64,000 nt of DNA from Saccopteryx bilineata (Eukaryota > Chordata > Mammalia > Chiroptera > Emballonuridae). The notes under the pieces are model-generated. The model made no database searches and was not told the DNA's origin. It was given only the letters and a program-made list of their open reading frames with translations. Position numbers and translations under genes: made by a program. The stretch spans positions 28,488,875-28,552,874 of the forward strand of contig NC_089495.1 of NCBI RefSeq assembly GCF_036850765.1, in the 5' to 3' direction. Shown here piece after piece: positions 36,415-49,009 of this stretch. Every line of letters begins with the position of its first letter. Within the stretch, counting starts at the first letter, position 1.

Positions 36415-39400
36415 TTTTTTTTTTTAATAAATTTTTATTAATGGTAATGGGATGACATTAATAAATCAGGGTACATATATTCAAAGAAAACATGTCTAGT
36501 TTATTTTGTCATCAAATTATGTTGCAAACCCCTCGCCCAAAGTCAGATTGTCCTCCGTCACCCTCTATCTAGTTCTCTGTGCCCCTCCCCCTCCCCCTAA
36601 CTCTCTCCCTCCCTCCCTCCCATGTCCTCCCCCCCCCACCCTTGGTAACCACCACACTCTTGTGCATGTCTCTTAGTCTCATTTTTATGTTCCACCAATG
36701 TATGGAATCATGTAGTTCTTGTTTTTTTCTGATTTGCTTATTTCACTCCTTATAATGTTATCAAGATCCCACCATTTTGCTGTAAATGATCTGATGTCAT
36801 CATTTCTTATGGCTGAGTAGTATTCCATAGTGTATATGTGCCACATCTTCTTTATCCAGTCTTCTATTGAAGGGCTTTTTGGTTGTTTCCATGTCTTGGC
36901 CACTGTGAACAGTGCTGCAATGAACATGGGGCTACATGTGTCTTCACGTATCAATGTTTCTGAGGTTTTGGGGTATATACCCAGTAGAGGGATTGCTGGG
37001 TCATAAGGTAGTTCTATTTGCAGTTTTTTGAGGAACCACCATACTTTCCTCCATAATGGTTGTACTACTTTACAGTCCCACCAACAGTGAATGAGGGTTC
37101 CTTTTTCTCCACAGCCTCTCCAACATTTGCTATTACCCGTCTTGTTGATAATAGCTAGTCTAACAGGAGTGAGGTGGTATCTCATTGTAGTTTTGATTTG
37201 CATTTCTCTAATAACTAATGAAGCTGAGCATCTTTTCATATATCTGTTGGCCATTTATATCTCTTCCTGTGAGAAGTGTCTGTTCATGTCCTCTTCCCAT
37301 TTTTTTATTGGATTGTTTGTTTGTTTGTTGTTGAGTTTTATGAGTTCTTTGTAAATTTTGGATATTAGGCCCTTATCTGAGCTGTCGTTTGAAAATATCA
37401 GTTCCCATATAGTTGGCTGTCTGTTTATTTTGATATCAGTTTCTCTTGCTGAGCAAAAACTTTTAATTCTGATGTAGTCCCATTCATTTATCTTTGCCTT
37501 CACTTCTCTTGCCATTGGAGTCAAGTTCATAAAATGTTCTTTAAAACCCAGGTCCATGATTTTAGTACCTATGTCTTCTTCTATGTACTTTATTGTTTCA
37601 GGTCTTATATTTAGGTCTTTGATCCATTTTGAATTAATTTTAGTACACGGGGACAGGCTGTAGTCGAGTTTCATTCTTTTGCATGTGGCTTTTCAGTTTT
37701 CCCAACACCATTTGTTGAAGAGGCTTTCTTTTCTCCATTGTGTGTTGTTGGCCCCTTTATCAAAGATTATTTGACCATATATATGTGCTTTTATTTCTGG
37801 GCTTTCTATTATGTTCCATTGGTCTGAGTGTCTATTTTTTTGCCAATACCATGCTGTTTTGATTATCGTGGCCCTATAATATAGTTTAAAGTCAGGTATT
37901 GTAATGCCCCCAGCTTCATTCTTTTTCCTTAGGATTGTTTTGGCTATTCGGGGTTTTTTATAGTTCCATATAAATCTGATGATTTTTTGTTCCATTTCTT
38001 TAAAAAATCTCATAGGGATTTTGATGAGAATTGCATTAAATTTGTATATTGCTTTGGGTAATATGGCCATTTTGATTATATTTATTCTTCCTATCCAAGA
38101 ACAAGGAATATTTTTCCATCTCATTGTATCTTTTTTGATTTCCCTTAACAATGCTTTGTAATTTTCATTATATAGGTCCTTTACGTTCTTTGTTATGTTT
38201 ATTTCTAGGTATTTTATTTTTTTTGTTGCAATCGTGAAGGGGATTATTTTTTTGAGTTCGTTTTCTAATATTTCATTGTTGGCATATAGAAAGGCTATGG
38301 ACTTTTGTATGTTAATTTTGTATCCTGCGACCTTACTGTATTGGTTTATTGTTTCTAATAATCTTTTTGTGGAGTCCTTCGGGTTTTCGATGTATAGGAT
38401 CATATCATCAGCAAAAAGTGATAGCTTTACTTCTTCTTTTCCGATATGGATGCCTTTTATTTCTTTGTCTTGTCTGATTGCTCTGGCCAGAACTTCTAGC
38501 ACCACGTTGAATAAGAGTGGAGAGAGTGGACAACCCTGTCTTGTTCCTGATTTAAGGTAGAAAGTCCTCAGTTTTATACCGTTTAATAGGATGTTGGCTG
38601 ATGGTTTATCATATATGGCCTTTATCATGTTGAGATATTTTCCTTCTATACCCATTTTGTTGAGAGTCTTAAACATAAAATTGTGTTGTATTTTATCAAA
38701 AGCCTTTTCTGCATCTATTGATAAGATCATGTGGTTTTTGTTCTTTGTTTTGTTGATATGGTGTATTACGTTAACCGTTTTGCGTATGTTGAACCATCCT
38801 TGAGATTCTGGGATGAATCCCACTAGATCATGGTGTATTATTTTTTTAATATGTTGTTGTATTCGGTTTGCCGTTATTTTGTTTAGTATTTTAGCATCTG
38901 TATTCATTAGAGATATTGGTCTGTAGTTTTCTTTCTTTGTGCCATCCTTGCCAGGTTTTGGTATGAGGGTTATGTTGGCCTCATAAAATGTGTTTGGAAG
39001 TATTGCTTCTTCTTCAATTTTTTGGAAGACTTTGAGTAGAATAGGAACCAAGTCTTCTTTGAATGTTTGATAGAATTCACTAGTATAACCGTCTGGGCCT
39101 AGACTTTTATTTTTGGGGAGATTTTTAATAGTTTTTTCTATTTCCTCCCTGCTGATTGGTCTGTTTAGGCTTTCTGCTTCTTCATGACTCAGTCTAGGAA
39201 GGTTGTATTGTTCTAGGAATTTATCCATTTCTTCTAGATTGTTGTATTTGGTGGTATATAATTTTTCATAGTATTCTACAATAATTCTTTGTATTTCTAT
39301 GATGTCTGTGGTGATCTCTCCTCTTTCATTTTGGATTTTATTTATTTGAGTCCTGTGTCTTTTTTCCTTGGTGAGTCTTGCCAAGGGTTTGTCAATTTTG

Positions 39401-39734
39401 TTGATCTTTTCAAAGAACCAGCTCCTTGTTTTATTGATTTTTTCTATAGTTTTTCTGTTCTCTATTTCATTTATTTCTGCTCTGATTTTTATTATCTCCT
39501 TTCTTCGGCTGGTTTTGGGTTGTCTTTGTTCTTCTTTTTCTAGTTCCTTAAGGTGTGAAGTTAAGTGTTTTACTTCGGCTCTCTCTTGTTTGTTCATATA
39601 GGCCTGAAGTGATATGAACTTTCCTCTTATTACTGCTTTTGCTGCATCCCAGAGATTCTGATATGTCGTATTTTCATTTTCATTTGTCTGTATATATCTT
39701 TTGATTTCTGCGCTTATTTCTTCTTTGACCCATT
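36415..39734 (-). mobile_element. Young 5'-truncated L1 with near-intact ORF2 remainder
   Basis: This 3,320-bp insertion carries a perfect 15-bp target duplication, AAGACAATGATTCTT, at 36400-36414 and 39735-39749. It has an oligo-A tail (T-run at 36415 on plus), a 3' UTR with a polypurine tract (C-rich on plus, 36585-36645), and the C-terminal three quarters of ORF2. Truncation lies after the endonuclease domain, so neither ORF1 nor the promoter is present. It cannot mobilise itself. It is the least decayed L1 in the window. Confidence 0.97.
36685..39734 (-). pseudogene. L1 ORF2 fragment: reverse transcriptase and C-terminal domain
   Basis: ORF2 of L1 encodes an endonuclease and reverse transcriptase for target-primed reverse transcription. 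This copy begins inside the region between those domains. From the first Met (39597), conserved reverse-transcriptase motifs follow in order: SIDAEKAFD near residue 293, [10 protein letters not shown] near 351, and the catalytic FADD near 395. The C-terminal cysteine-rich motif [18 protein letters not shown] lies near 37110-37160. The frame stays constant to the natural stop at 36685-36687, interrupted by only two nonsense codons: TGA at 37693-37695 (after NKWCWEN) and TAA at 37255-37257. No frameshift is seen. The family length is about 1,270 residues; about 1,015 codons remain here. Confidence 0.95.
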
Positions 39735-39749
39735 AAGACAATGATTCTT

Positions 39750-40844
39750 GACACACATTTCCTATTCCTATTAAAAGTGAATGGCACTGTCCTTAAGGAA
39801 GTGCTTAGTTCAGACTTGATCATCCTGCAAATAAAGTTACTGGTCTGGTTCCCATCGACAACTTTGTTATTCTTACACCAGAGACCAGAGATCAGAAAGA
39901 CAATTCGGTCTCTGATGTCAAGCAATCTGTATAATATTGAATCTCTGGACAAATAGACTTCTATATCTTGACCCCAGATCATTATTTTAAAGGCTGTAAT
40001 GACTTACTTATTCAGGAAGAGGTCATAATCCTCACCCAGAGAAACAAAATATATTAAATACAAAGTTCAAAATACCCAGTTCTTTTTTTCATAAGTAATT
40101 GAGATAAAGCAACTTTTCTTCTAGGTTTTAATTTACCTAGAAAAATATTTTAGTTCTTAAAGAAGTTTTTTTTCTACTTTTGGCCTGAAATATATATACT
40201 ACAAAAATGTGCTGTTATATATAGAAACAAAACAAGACCTCTTTATAAAAAAGTATTTTTAACTCTACATTTTTCTATTTGTTTCATTTAGATCACATAA
40301 AATCATCACCATCACCAATTAAAACCATGTCAATACAATAAATTTTTAAAAAATCAGCATCAGTTGAAGTATGACTTTACTTTCTTTGTATATAGTCATT
40401 GGACAGTCAGCTACATATCTCCACATGACTTTTTTCATACATTTTTATAAACTTCTGGGAGGTAAGAGATGTGCTTTACACTGTAGTTTTTATTTTTATC
40501 TAATATCACACCTTGCAGATTAGAAATGCAAGATATACATTTGCCAAACTAATCTAGGGGGAAGTATATAAAAAAGCAACATTGCACAAAATACTTTTCT
40601 TATATCAACTCATATAAACCCAAAACTATTTACAAAGCATCCCAAAAGACAATAATGATAGACTATAAACAATAAGTGGACCAATTCATGTGGATGTGGA
40701 TGTGCATTTAACCCTAACAGAGCATTGGAACATGTTAGTTCTCAAAGTTAAATTGTCCATGGAACTTAAATTGTGCTAAAGATAAACATAGTCACTTCCA
40801 TCCTCAAAACCTTTCACCCAATGTTATCTCTTCTATACTTTATG
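39750..40844. other. Unassigned AT-rich DNA, no gene seen
   Basis: Continuation of the pre-insertion target DNA. The overlapping frames near 39680-39982 are partly target DNA and L1; neither is a gene. Confidence 0.5.
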
Positions 40845-40852
40845 GTTTAGAT

Positions 40853-41063
40853 TAGTAGTTTTCAACCTTTTCACATTCAAAGATTGGTGAAAGTAAGATA
40901 ATTATTTCAGTACTAGTAAGGCAGAAATCATGCTGAGCATAAGTGAATTTGAAGTTGGAACTTCATATAAGTTGATAAACCCAATTATCTCAGTCAAATT
41001 CACTTATGGAATAGCATAAAATTTCTAGCAGATCAGTCTGTAGACCAGCAGTTGAAAACACTG
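40853..41063. mobile_element. Non-autonomous hAT element of a second family (211 bp)
   Basis: The left end TAGTAGTTTTCAACC and the reverse-complemented right end CAGTGTTTTCAACTG form terminal inverted repeats of the hAT (Charlie-like) type. 8-bp flanks GTTTAGAT (40845-40852) and GTTTATAT (41064-41071) differ at one position. No transposase. The ends differ from those of the family at 7236. Confidence 0.8.
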
Positions 41064-42231
41064 GTTTATATTTCTCTGTGGGCTAAACCAGGACTTTCTG
41101 TATCTTCTGAATAAAAATTTGTCTCCAGAAGAATTATTTAGCAGAGTATTCGTTAAGGTCAAATATGGGAAAATTCTCTCCATTGGTAAGATATGAAAGC
41201 TAAGTCTTTTGTTTTCAAAACAGAAAGTCAGTTTTGCCACCCTCCTGCCTGGATATTTAAATTTAATGAATCTTCTTTCTGCTCACAATTCAGACTATTT
41301 GTATTTCAGTTGCTTATTCATATCCTAAATTTGAACATTTTTGGCACCAATTTCTAACCTGATAGAATAAAAAGCACATTCATGACTGGTAAAAGGGTAA
41401 AATGTCACACTCTTTTGGAAGAATAAATAATAACTAGCACTAAGGACATCTGGGGTAACATCAAGCATAGCAACATCCACATCATAGGCATATCAGCAGG
41501 AGAATGCAGCTGATCAAGAACCTACTTGAAGAAACAGTGACTGAAAACTTCTCTAACTTGGTGAAGGAAAAAGACACACAAGTTTAGGAAGCACAGAGAG
41601 TCTCAAACAAGACGAACCCAAAGAGGCCCACACCAAGACAGCTCAGAATTAAAATGTCAAAGATTAAAGACAAAGAGAGAACTTTAAAAGCAGCAAGAAA
41701 AAAAGCTGTAAGTTTATCTACAAGAAGCTCCCAAAAGACTGTCAGTTGATTTCTTAATAGAAACTTTGCAGGCAAGAAGAGATTGGCAAGAAATATTCAA
41801 AGTGATGAAAAGCAAGGACCTACAACCAAGATTATTTTACCCAGCAAAGCCATCATTTAAAATTGAAGCATTGATAAAGATCTTCATCAATATGGAAAAG
41901 CTAAAGGAGTCCATCACCGCCAAATTAAGAAGTGTTAAAGGATTTTCTTTAAGAAGAAAAAAATATAAAAAGTATGAATAATAAAATGGGAATAGATACA
42001 TATCTACCAACAATTACTTTAAATGCATGTAAATTAAATGTTCCAATCAAAAGATATAGGGTGACAGAATGGATAAAAAAACCAAGGCCCTTACCTATGC
42101 TGTCTACCAGAGACTCACTTTAGATTAAAAGACACACACAGACCACAAATAAAGGGATGAAAAAAATATTTTTTCATAAAAAATGAAAATGAAAAGGATA
42201 AGCTGAGTAACAATACTTATATTATACCAGA

Positions 42232-42363
42232 CCTGACTTGTGGTGGTACAGTGGATAAAGTGTCAACCTGGAAAGCTGAGGTCTCTGGTTCAAAACCCTG
42301 GGCTTACCCGGTCAAGGTACATATGGGAGTTGATGCTTCCTGCTCCTCCCCCTCTTGTGCCTC

Positions 42364-42418
<55 letters not shown>

Positions 42419-42445
42419 CTCAAATGAATAAATAAAATAAAAAAA
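42232..42445 (+). repeat. tRNA-derived SINE with (CT)n expansion
   Basis: Starts CCTGACTTGTGGTGGTACAG, with B-box-like GGTTCAAAACCC, then GTACATATGGGAGTTGATGC and a pyrimidine tract (42368-42418) ending in an A-rich tail. Flanks AATACTTATATTATACCAGA and AATACTTATACCAGA match apart from three extra bases. It belongs to the shorter CCTGACC subfamily also seen at 10752. Confidence 0.9.
42368..42418. repeat. (CT)n microsatellite
   Basis: About 50 bp of nearly pure CT inside the 3' part of the SINE. Confidence 0.97.
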
Positions 42446-42935
42446 AATACTTATACCAGACAAAATAGACTTCAACACAAAGACTATAACAAAGGACAAA
42501 GAAGGACCCAGAAATTCCACTTTCTGGGTGTTTATTTAAAAACAACCAAACCACTTAATTGAAAAGGCATATGCATCCATATGTTCATTGCAGCATTATA
42601 TACAATAACCAAGATATGGAAGAATCTTTAGTGTCCGTTAGTGGATAAAAGGACCAAAAAGAAGTGATATATATATACAATAGAATATGACTCAGCCATA
42701 AAAAAGAATGAAATCTTGCCTTCTGCAACACCATAGATGGATCTAAAGGGTATTGCACTGAGTGAAAAAAAGTCAGAGAAAAACACATGCCATATGATTT
42801 CATATGTGGAAACTAAAGAGCAAAATAAGCAAACAAGCAGAATAGATTTAGAGAACATTTTACTATTGCCAGATGGAAAGGGGATTGGGGAGAATGGGTA
42901 AAAAAAGTGAAAGGATTAGAAAGTACAAATTTGGG

Positions 42936-43340
42936 GGAAAAATTCAAGAGATTATCTAAATTGGGTAGAACAAGATTAAAGAAGCCCTTTAAAGTCTCTC
43001 AGAAGAGCTTAGACTTATGGTGGAAATAAACAAGGAGCTAAAGTAGCTAAACAAAGTTTGTTGTGGTTCACATACTCCCCACTTTTGGAATTCTTTTGTT
43101 CATGTTTCCCTGTTATATATGTATAATATTTGACTGTGATAAACTAGGGATGCTTGTACCTGTTGACCTCAGAGGAGAGTAATGTTATTTCTTAGTAGAT
43201 TATAAACAACTTCAATATAGCAACATTTTTTGTTCTTTTTATCACTCTTTATACATCTACACAGATAAGTACAGCAATGATTGTTGAGTCACCAAAAGAC
43301 TCATGAAAGTTGCAAGAGGTAGGTGATAGATCATAAAATA
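42936..43340. other. Unassigned DNA, no gene seen
   Basis: AT-rich sequence between the old L1 and the LTR-like segment that follows. No reading frame or repeat is recognised. Confidence 0.5.
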
Positions 43341-43344
43341 TGCC

Positions 43345-43782
43345 CTAATTCTTCCCTCTGACCTTGCTCCATGCCTCTGTAACATGTGACTTTCCAGCCA
43401 GAGACAGAATCTATTCCTTAATCCTGTGCATCTGGCCAGTACTTGCTTTGACCACAGAATGTGGCAGAAATAATGCTTTGCCTGTTCTGAGCTTACTCCT
43501 CAAGAAGCGCTGCATGTCTCATTCTCTCCCAGAATTTTCCCAGCCACCATGTGAACTGACACAAGCTAGCATGCTGTGCATTAAAAGATGCTTGACCTAT
43601 TGCCCCCAGTACCTCAGCTAATGAGTAGCCAACCTGCAGAAGCAGATCCTCCAGGCTGACCAGAAGCCGACCACTGAAGCCTTGCCGAACCACTCTGGAA
43701 GCTGAATTCTGACTCACAGAACAGTGAGCTGAATAAACGTCTGTTGAGCTATGCCACTCTCTTGGTGGTGGTGTTTTGCATG
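43345..43782 (+). repeat. Possible old LTR-type relic
   Basis: Blocks such as CCAGCCACCATGTGAACTGA, AGAAGCAGATCCTCCAGGCT and an end with GAGCTGAATAAACGTCTGTT (polyadenylation signal AATAAA) resemble the 3' half of ancient MaLR/ERVL-type LTRs. A hAT element follows immediately. The family is uncertain. Confidence 0.4.
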
Positions 43783-43974
43783 CAGGGGTCCCCAAACTTT
43801 TTACACAGGGGGCCAGTTCACTGTCCCTCAGACCATTGGAGGGCCGCCACATACAGTGCTCCTCTCACTGACCACCAATGAAAGAGGTGCCCCTTCCGGA
43901 AGTGCGGCAGGGGCTGTATAAATGGCCTCAGGGGGCTGCATGCGGGCCCGCAGGCTGTAGTTTGGGGAGGCCTG
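43783..43974. mobile_element. Non-autonomous hAT element, copy 3 (192 bp)
   Basis: Inverted relative to copies 1 and 2: it begins CAGGGGTCCCCAAACTTTTT and ends with a reverse-complemented CAGGCCTCCCCAAACT. Like copy 2 it lacks the central segment of copy 1. The 8-bp flanks (TTTGCATG left, GAGAGTAT right) do not match, so one edge may have been altered after insertion. Confidence 0.85.
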
Positions 43975-45955
43975 GAGAGTATGATAAATGATGCAAAGCA
44001 TGAAGGGGAAGAACAAGGAAAAGAAGAGGCAGAAGAAGGCAGGAAGGGAGAAGAGAAGACCTCACTATGTGAGTGACTTTTTCATGGAAGCTCTGAATCC
44101 CCTATTTTATTTAATCCGGGTTGCTGTTGCCTCGGTAGCATTCAGCAAAATCACAAAAGTTATGGTGCATCCCTTTTTCTATTTTATCAAACTGGAGATT
44201 TGAAATATTCAGACAGATAAAAGAACTCATTATAATTCAGGAGAAATGTCTTCATTTGCCATTAGTTCACATGTACGGAAGCAGCATCTGTCTTCTAACA
44301 ATGGGTAGCTACTTAGTCTCACCTAGCAATTTTCCTTTTGATTAAGCCCACATATCAGAACATTATTGCTTTTCTGTGTCTATTAGGATTGTGGTGATTT
44401 ACCTTTTTAAGACTGTTGATAGAGCATTGAGTGAGGTAATTTTTTTTTTTTTTACAGAGACATTGATCAGATTCCTGAAGCCACCATCATTCTGGACTCC
44501 AGTATGAAGCTCCTATTTTTTCCTTTCTCCCCATGACAAATCTCCTCTGAAGATATCTTTTAAAAATTAGGAAATACATGCAAAATAATATCCAGTAGAA
44601 AAATATTCAATATTTACAAGGACTTGATAAAAAAGATAGTGTCAAAGTTTAGATAAGAAGAGATCATTTATTTGATCCACTACTGAAATGTCCATCTTCC
44701 ATCTTCATACTGTGCAGGGAGCTCAGAGAGTATCTGTGGAAAGAGGAAATTAAAGAAAGAAGCACAAAAGGTGAAATTAGAGAAATATCAATCCCTAGCA
44801 TCACTCTGTTGCTTATCCTCCTGCTAGGGCTTTGAAACACTGGAAGAAACCTGTGAACCAAGGGGATGAGCAAGGCCGCAATGCGGATGTTATCAGAGAA
44901 TAGATTGGCAAAAATAGAGGAAGCATAGGATACAGGCAGCTGATATTTGTTTCTGTAATTTTGGCTTTAGGCCACATTTCTTAGTCTTGGTGGACTGCTC
45001 TGGCAGATCAAACTGAAATTCTGAATGCAAATAAATATAATTCTACTTATCAGTATTCCTGTACCTGTTACACAGACAAGTGGCAGTAGTCAATGTGCTT
45101 CCTGCTCCGACAGTCCTCCCTCAGCCCTGAGTGAGAGGGGCTGAAGAGGACTCATGACACCCAAAACACTCGTGCAAAATAAGCTCTCTAGATATTTTCA
45201 CGAACAAGGAAGACATATTTGAGGGTTGAAGACTGATTATCCAAATTCAGAAAACTCCCCCGGTTAATTTTCTCGCAGCCGTCAGATACTGGTTCATGGC
45301 CAGATTTGGGGGAACCACTGGACAAAAATGAAATGAAGCTCAAGATTCTAGGATATGGCATTTGTAGAGCTTTTGGTAGACTAAATTTGTTTCTATGAAG
45401 TAGTTTGGATACTTCCAGAAATACACCATTTTAATGAGGCTCCAAAGCATAGACTACAAAAACAAATGGCTACAAAATAAAGCAGGCAAGTGAAAAGTGT
45501 AAAAAAAATTAGAGAGCAATGTCCTCTCTAAAAGTCCTAGCCTATTACTGCCATCTGGAACTGAGGCACAGTTTGAGTTTTCTAATACATTGAGTGATCC
45601 AGATATTTTAAAGGGAAATTTCTTAATTTTAAAATGTTAACACCTTATTTTTTGAAACTTAAAACACTGTTCTCCTTGGGCCCAAACTGATGGATCTCTG
45701 GGCTAGAATGTTGAGCTGCCTGAGGGTATCTGCAGATGTGACATTACCTTTGTATAATTCCACTCTGTAATAAATATTCTAAAGTATTCCAAGTATCAAA
45801 AGACTCTAAGCATAGCAAGAAAATTACCTCAGATTTAATAATGACTAATCATTACCAAACATTACCTTTTCACTTATGTGTACATTCATGTAACTATGAC
45901 CTCATTCTAAAAACAGACTTATATGGAGCTCAGCAACAGCCTTCTGCCCACACAT

Positions 45956-45957
<2 letters not shown>
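43975..45957. other. Unassigned DNA, no gene seen
   Basis: A purine-rich stretch lies at 44000-44065. No gene or repeat is recognised. Confidence 0.5.

Positions 45958-46026
<69 letters not shown>
45958..46026. repeat. (CT)n(CA)n microsatellite
   Basis: About 33 bp of CT followed by about 35 bp of CA. Confidence 0.98.
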
Positions 46027-46027
<1 letters not shown>

Positions 46028-46849
46028 TTCTCTTTCACCATCTTTTTTCTGTGAGTTTATGTGCAGGTGGTGTTTGCTTCTGGGCTGGAGGAAAGCAAGT
46101 TCTCCAGAGATACTTGGTGTAGTAAGTTAAAGGAACACTGGCTCCCACTCTTGGTGTTTCCTATGCCTATTCAGTCCTTGTGGAAAACGGCATTAAAACC
46201 ACAAAACAGAACAGCTCTTTCCTTGGGAGATTGTGTAAGCCTCTGAGCCCAGAGGCTGCCCAGAAAGTCAATGCAGAGCCACAGGAAGATGGTCATTCTC
46301 TCTTTCTCTTCAGGTGACCACATGGCTCCAACACCTGGGGAACTCAAATACAACACAGCTTTGCTTGGCACCTGCAGAATGCTGAAGCTCTCAGAGGGTC
46401 GGGGTCAGGGAGTCAGTATCTTCTGGGGAGTGGCACTGGCAGTGACAATGACCTACTTAGAGTCAACTGTCAGCAGCCATCACCCACAAGAAGAATAGAG
46501 TTGACATAAGCCAAGTCACTCTTGTATATCAATGAAACCACTCAGGGGACAAACAGAAAATTGATCCCTGCTCACCATATACTTGCCACCATCATTACCT
46601 GTGGCTCTATTGAATGCATTATTTACCCTAACAATATCTACTAAGGCTGATCTAAAGCAATTGAGCCATTCAGGGTCATCAGGTTCTTTTTTGTAAATAT
46701 TAGCTGCCTCCAGTAATTAGGGATGGTTGGCAACAATTGTTTCCTTGCATGGTCATTGCCAGATACTACGTTGTTTAATTTGAGTAGTATAAACATTCAT
46801 GTACATCCTCGTGCCTCCTGACCACCCAGACTACGATCGATTTATTTTA
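46027..46849. other. Unassigned DNA, no gene seen
   Basis: Overlapping frames of 61-75 codons at 46061-46498 on both strands show no known domain. Confidence 0.45.
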
Positions 46850-46864
46850 AAAATGTGCAAGGCA

Positions 46865-47228
46865 CCCTGGCGAGTTGGCTCAGTGGTAGAGCATCAGCCT
46901 GGCATGCAGGAGTCCTGGGTTCAATTCCCGGCCAGGGCACACAGGAGAAGCACCCATCTGCTTCTCCACCCCTCCCCCTCTCCTTCCTCTCTGTCTCTCT
47001 CTTCCCCTCCCACAGCCAAGGCTCTATTGGAGCAAAGTTGGCCCAGGCGCTGGGGATGGCTCTATGGCCTTTGCCTCAAGCGCTAGAATAGCTCTGGTTG
47101 CAACAGAGCGATGCCCTGGATGGGCAGAGCATCGCCCCCTGGTGGGCGTGCCGGGTGGATCTCGGTTGGACGCATGTGGGAGTCTGACTGCCTCCCCGTT
47201 TCCAACTTCAGAAAAACACACACAAAAA
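46865..47228 (+). repeat. Full-length tRNA-derived SINE (GCCCTGGC family)
   Basis: Starts CCCTGGCGAGTTGGCTCAGT, with B-box-like GGTTCAATTCC, the GC-rich body with a CGCCCCCTGGTGGGC block, and an A-rich tail. The target duplication AAAATGTGCAAGGCA is perfect at 46850-46864 and 47229-47243. Several CpG sites of the copy at 61136 are TG or CA here, so this copy is older. Confidence 0.96.
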
Positions 47229-47243
47229 AAAATGTGCAAGGCA

Positions 47244-49005
47244 ACATTTAAAAAAAGGCAAATGTATGTTTTTCTTGTTTCATAAATTGGTTAACAAACA
47301 AACATGATTTTAAGTTCATAAAACTGTAACTGGAACTAATTTCATTTTTTGAAAAAAACTCACTCTGGGGGTCAGCAAGCATGAAAAAAACGGACTACGC
47401 AAAGGGTTAAAAGAAAAAACCATGCCTAATTCTGCCATAAGTATCAATATTTATTAATGAACAGGCATCAAAACATGCAAATGATGAGGTCTTTCATATT
47501 TGTTGAAGTCCCCAATCTTCATTGTTTTCATTCCGTGCCATCTAGGCATGCCACAAGTGCCTGGTGTTAAAGGCTCATCTTGTTATATCAAATATTCTGA
47601 TAGCAGAAACAGCTATGTTTCTAGTTTGAGTAAAGTGGAAAAGTCAGAAATAAGTCGCGTTCTAGACCAGGATACTACTCAGAAAATATTAGCCTGCTGG
47701 GATTGTCAGAATATTCATCAAGCAAGGGTAGATTTATCTGTACAAATGTTTCTGGCTGATATATATTAACACTGTTCATTTCTCCATAACATAATTTAAT
47801 ATTCTTTATGTTAATTAATAACCCCTCTTCTGCCAAATCAGACTGTGGTATGTGAAGCACTTTTTGCAAACCCCTCTGAGGATTATACACCATAAGGTTA
47901 AGTTTTCACATTCTAACCAACCACTCCTCTGAAATGTTGTGAAGTATAAATTATCGAGTAGCACACTTCACGTGTCATGTGACCATCCCAGCAGTATAGA
48001 TCAATGCTAACATAGACATGTACACACACCTCATACTGACAAACTGTAGTACTTCAAATAAATTTTAGAAAAGAGAGCAATATTTCACATAACGTTGTTT
48101 AACCGAGAAACGCACTTTACAGGGAAAGAATCCAAGCCCATGGGATTTACTGATCTTACCATTCCACACGTCATCTAGAAGCAGCTAGCTCTGTAGAACA
48201 GTAGAATGTCTTGTTAAGACGCACATTAACTAGGAGGAAACATCAAACAAGGCGGGGATGTTACATAGATTTGGTATTCTCCCTGCATCACAATTCAGCA
48301 GTGCAACCCCTTTTCCCTGAATGTGCAGGTGTGGGAGTGAAAGCAGCCCCTCTTAGTTTTGCACACATAACGACCCTCCGACAAAATTTCATCTTGTGCA
48401 GCAGTACCTATTCCACTTGGATAGTCAATATCACCTCCTTTGCCCAACATCCCAGTGTCACCTTCTTTCTGTTTAATTGGAAGCTGGAGAAGCCCAAATG
48501 AGCCAGGTGTACATTACAGCTTCAGATTTATTGGAACCACTTTTAGTGGCAAAACTATGCTCCTGAAATATTAAAAATTTAAAACCATAGAAGCTCAGGG
48601 TCTTTCTTGGTATGGGACAAAAGGAGTTATATGTAGCAGTTATAATAACATATTATTATTATATTACATTATTATAATAACATGTTATTCCTGAATGTTA
48701 TTTGAGACTCCTTTTACTATTTGAGAATCCCTCACATTATGAGTTGACGAGAGGCAAAGTCTACTCTCCACTATCAAAGCTCAAGTACTCCTCCCCCAAG
48801 GGCTGTTTGCAGAGAGCACATGAGCACATGATTGCATAGACAATAACTAGCACTCATTCTGGAACTTGAATAAAGAAGTGGTATAACAAGGAAGGAAGAC
48901 GGGAGAGAACTTCCCTGAAAGTAGACCAGGGGTGGAGGGGGTGTGCATCCACTTTCCAATTGCACCAGCATCTGAAATGCCAGCACTAGCCTTCAATCGA
49001 AGGCT
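47244..49005. other. Unassigned DNA with an AT palindrome
   Basis: No gene is supported; the 96-codon frame at 48211-48501 has no known domain. A TA-rich near-palindromic stretch lies at 48640-48690. Confidence 0.45.
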
Positions 49006-49009
49006 GTGA

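Larger units (their letters stand above)
41465..42935 (+). repeat. Old L1 with internal deletion, split by a SINE
   Basis: The first part (41465-41980) encodes the C-terminal region of ORF1, including GRQEIF-like text and a YPAKPSF motif. The second (about 41990-42505) holds the ORF1-ORF2 spacer and start of the endonuclease (TAAATGTTCCAATCAAAAGA near 42036). It then jumps, at about 42505-42545, to the ORF2 C-terminal end (TTCATTGCAGCATTATATAC near 42582) and the 3' UTR. Most of ORF2, including the reverse transcriptase, is missing. A SINE lies within at 42232-42445. Confidence 0.8.

Noticed and set aside
37979..39601. Plus-strand hydrophobic frames resembling membrane proteins
   Set aside because: They are antisense shadows of L1 ORF2, whose lysine/asparagine-rich codons read as phenylalanine/isoleucine/serine on the other strand.
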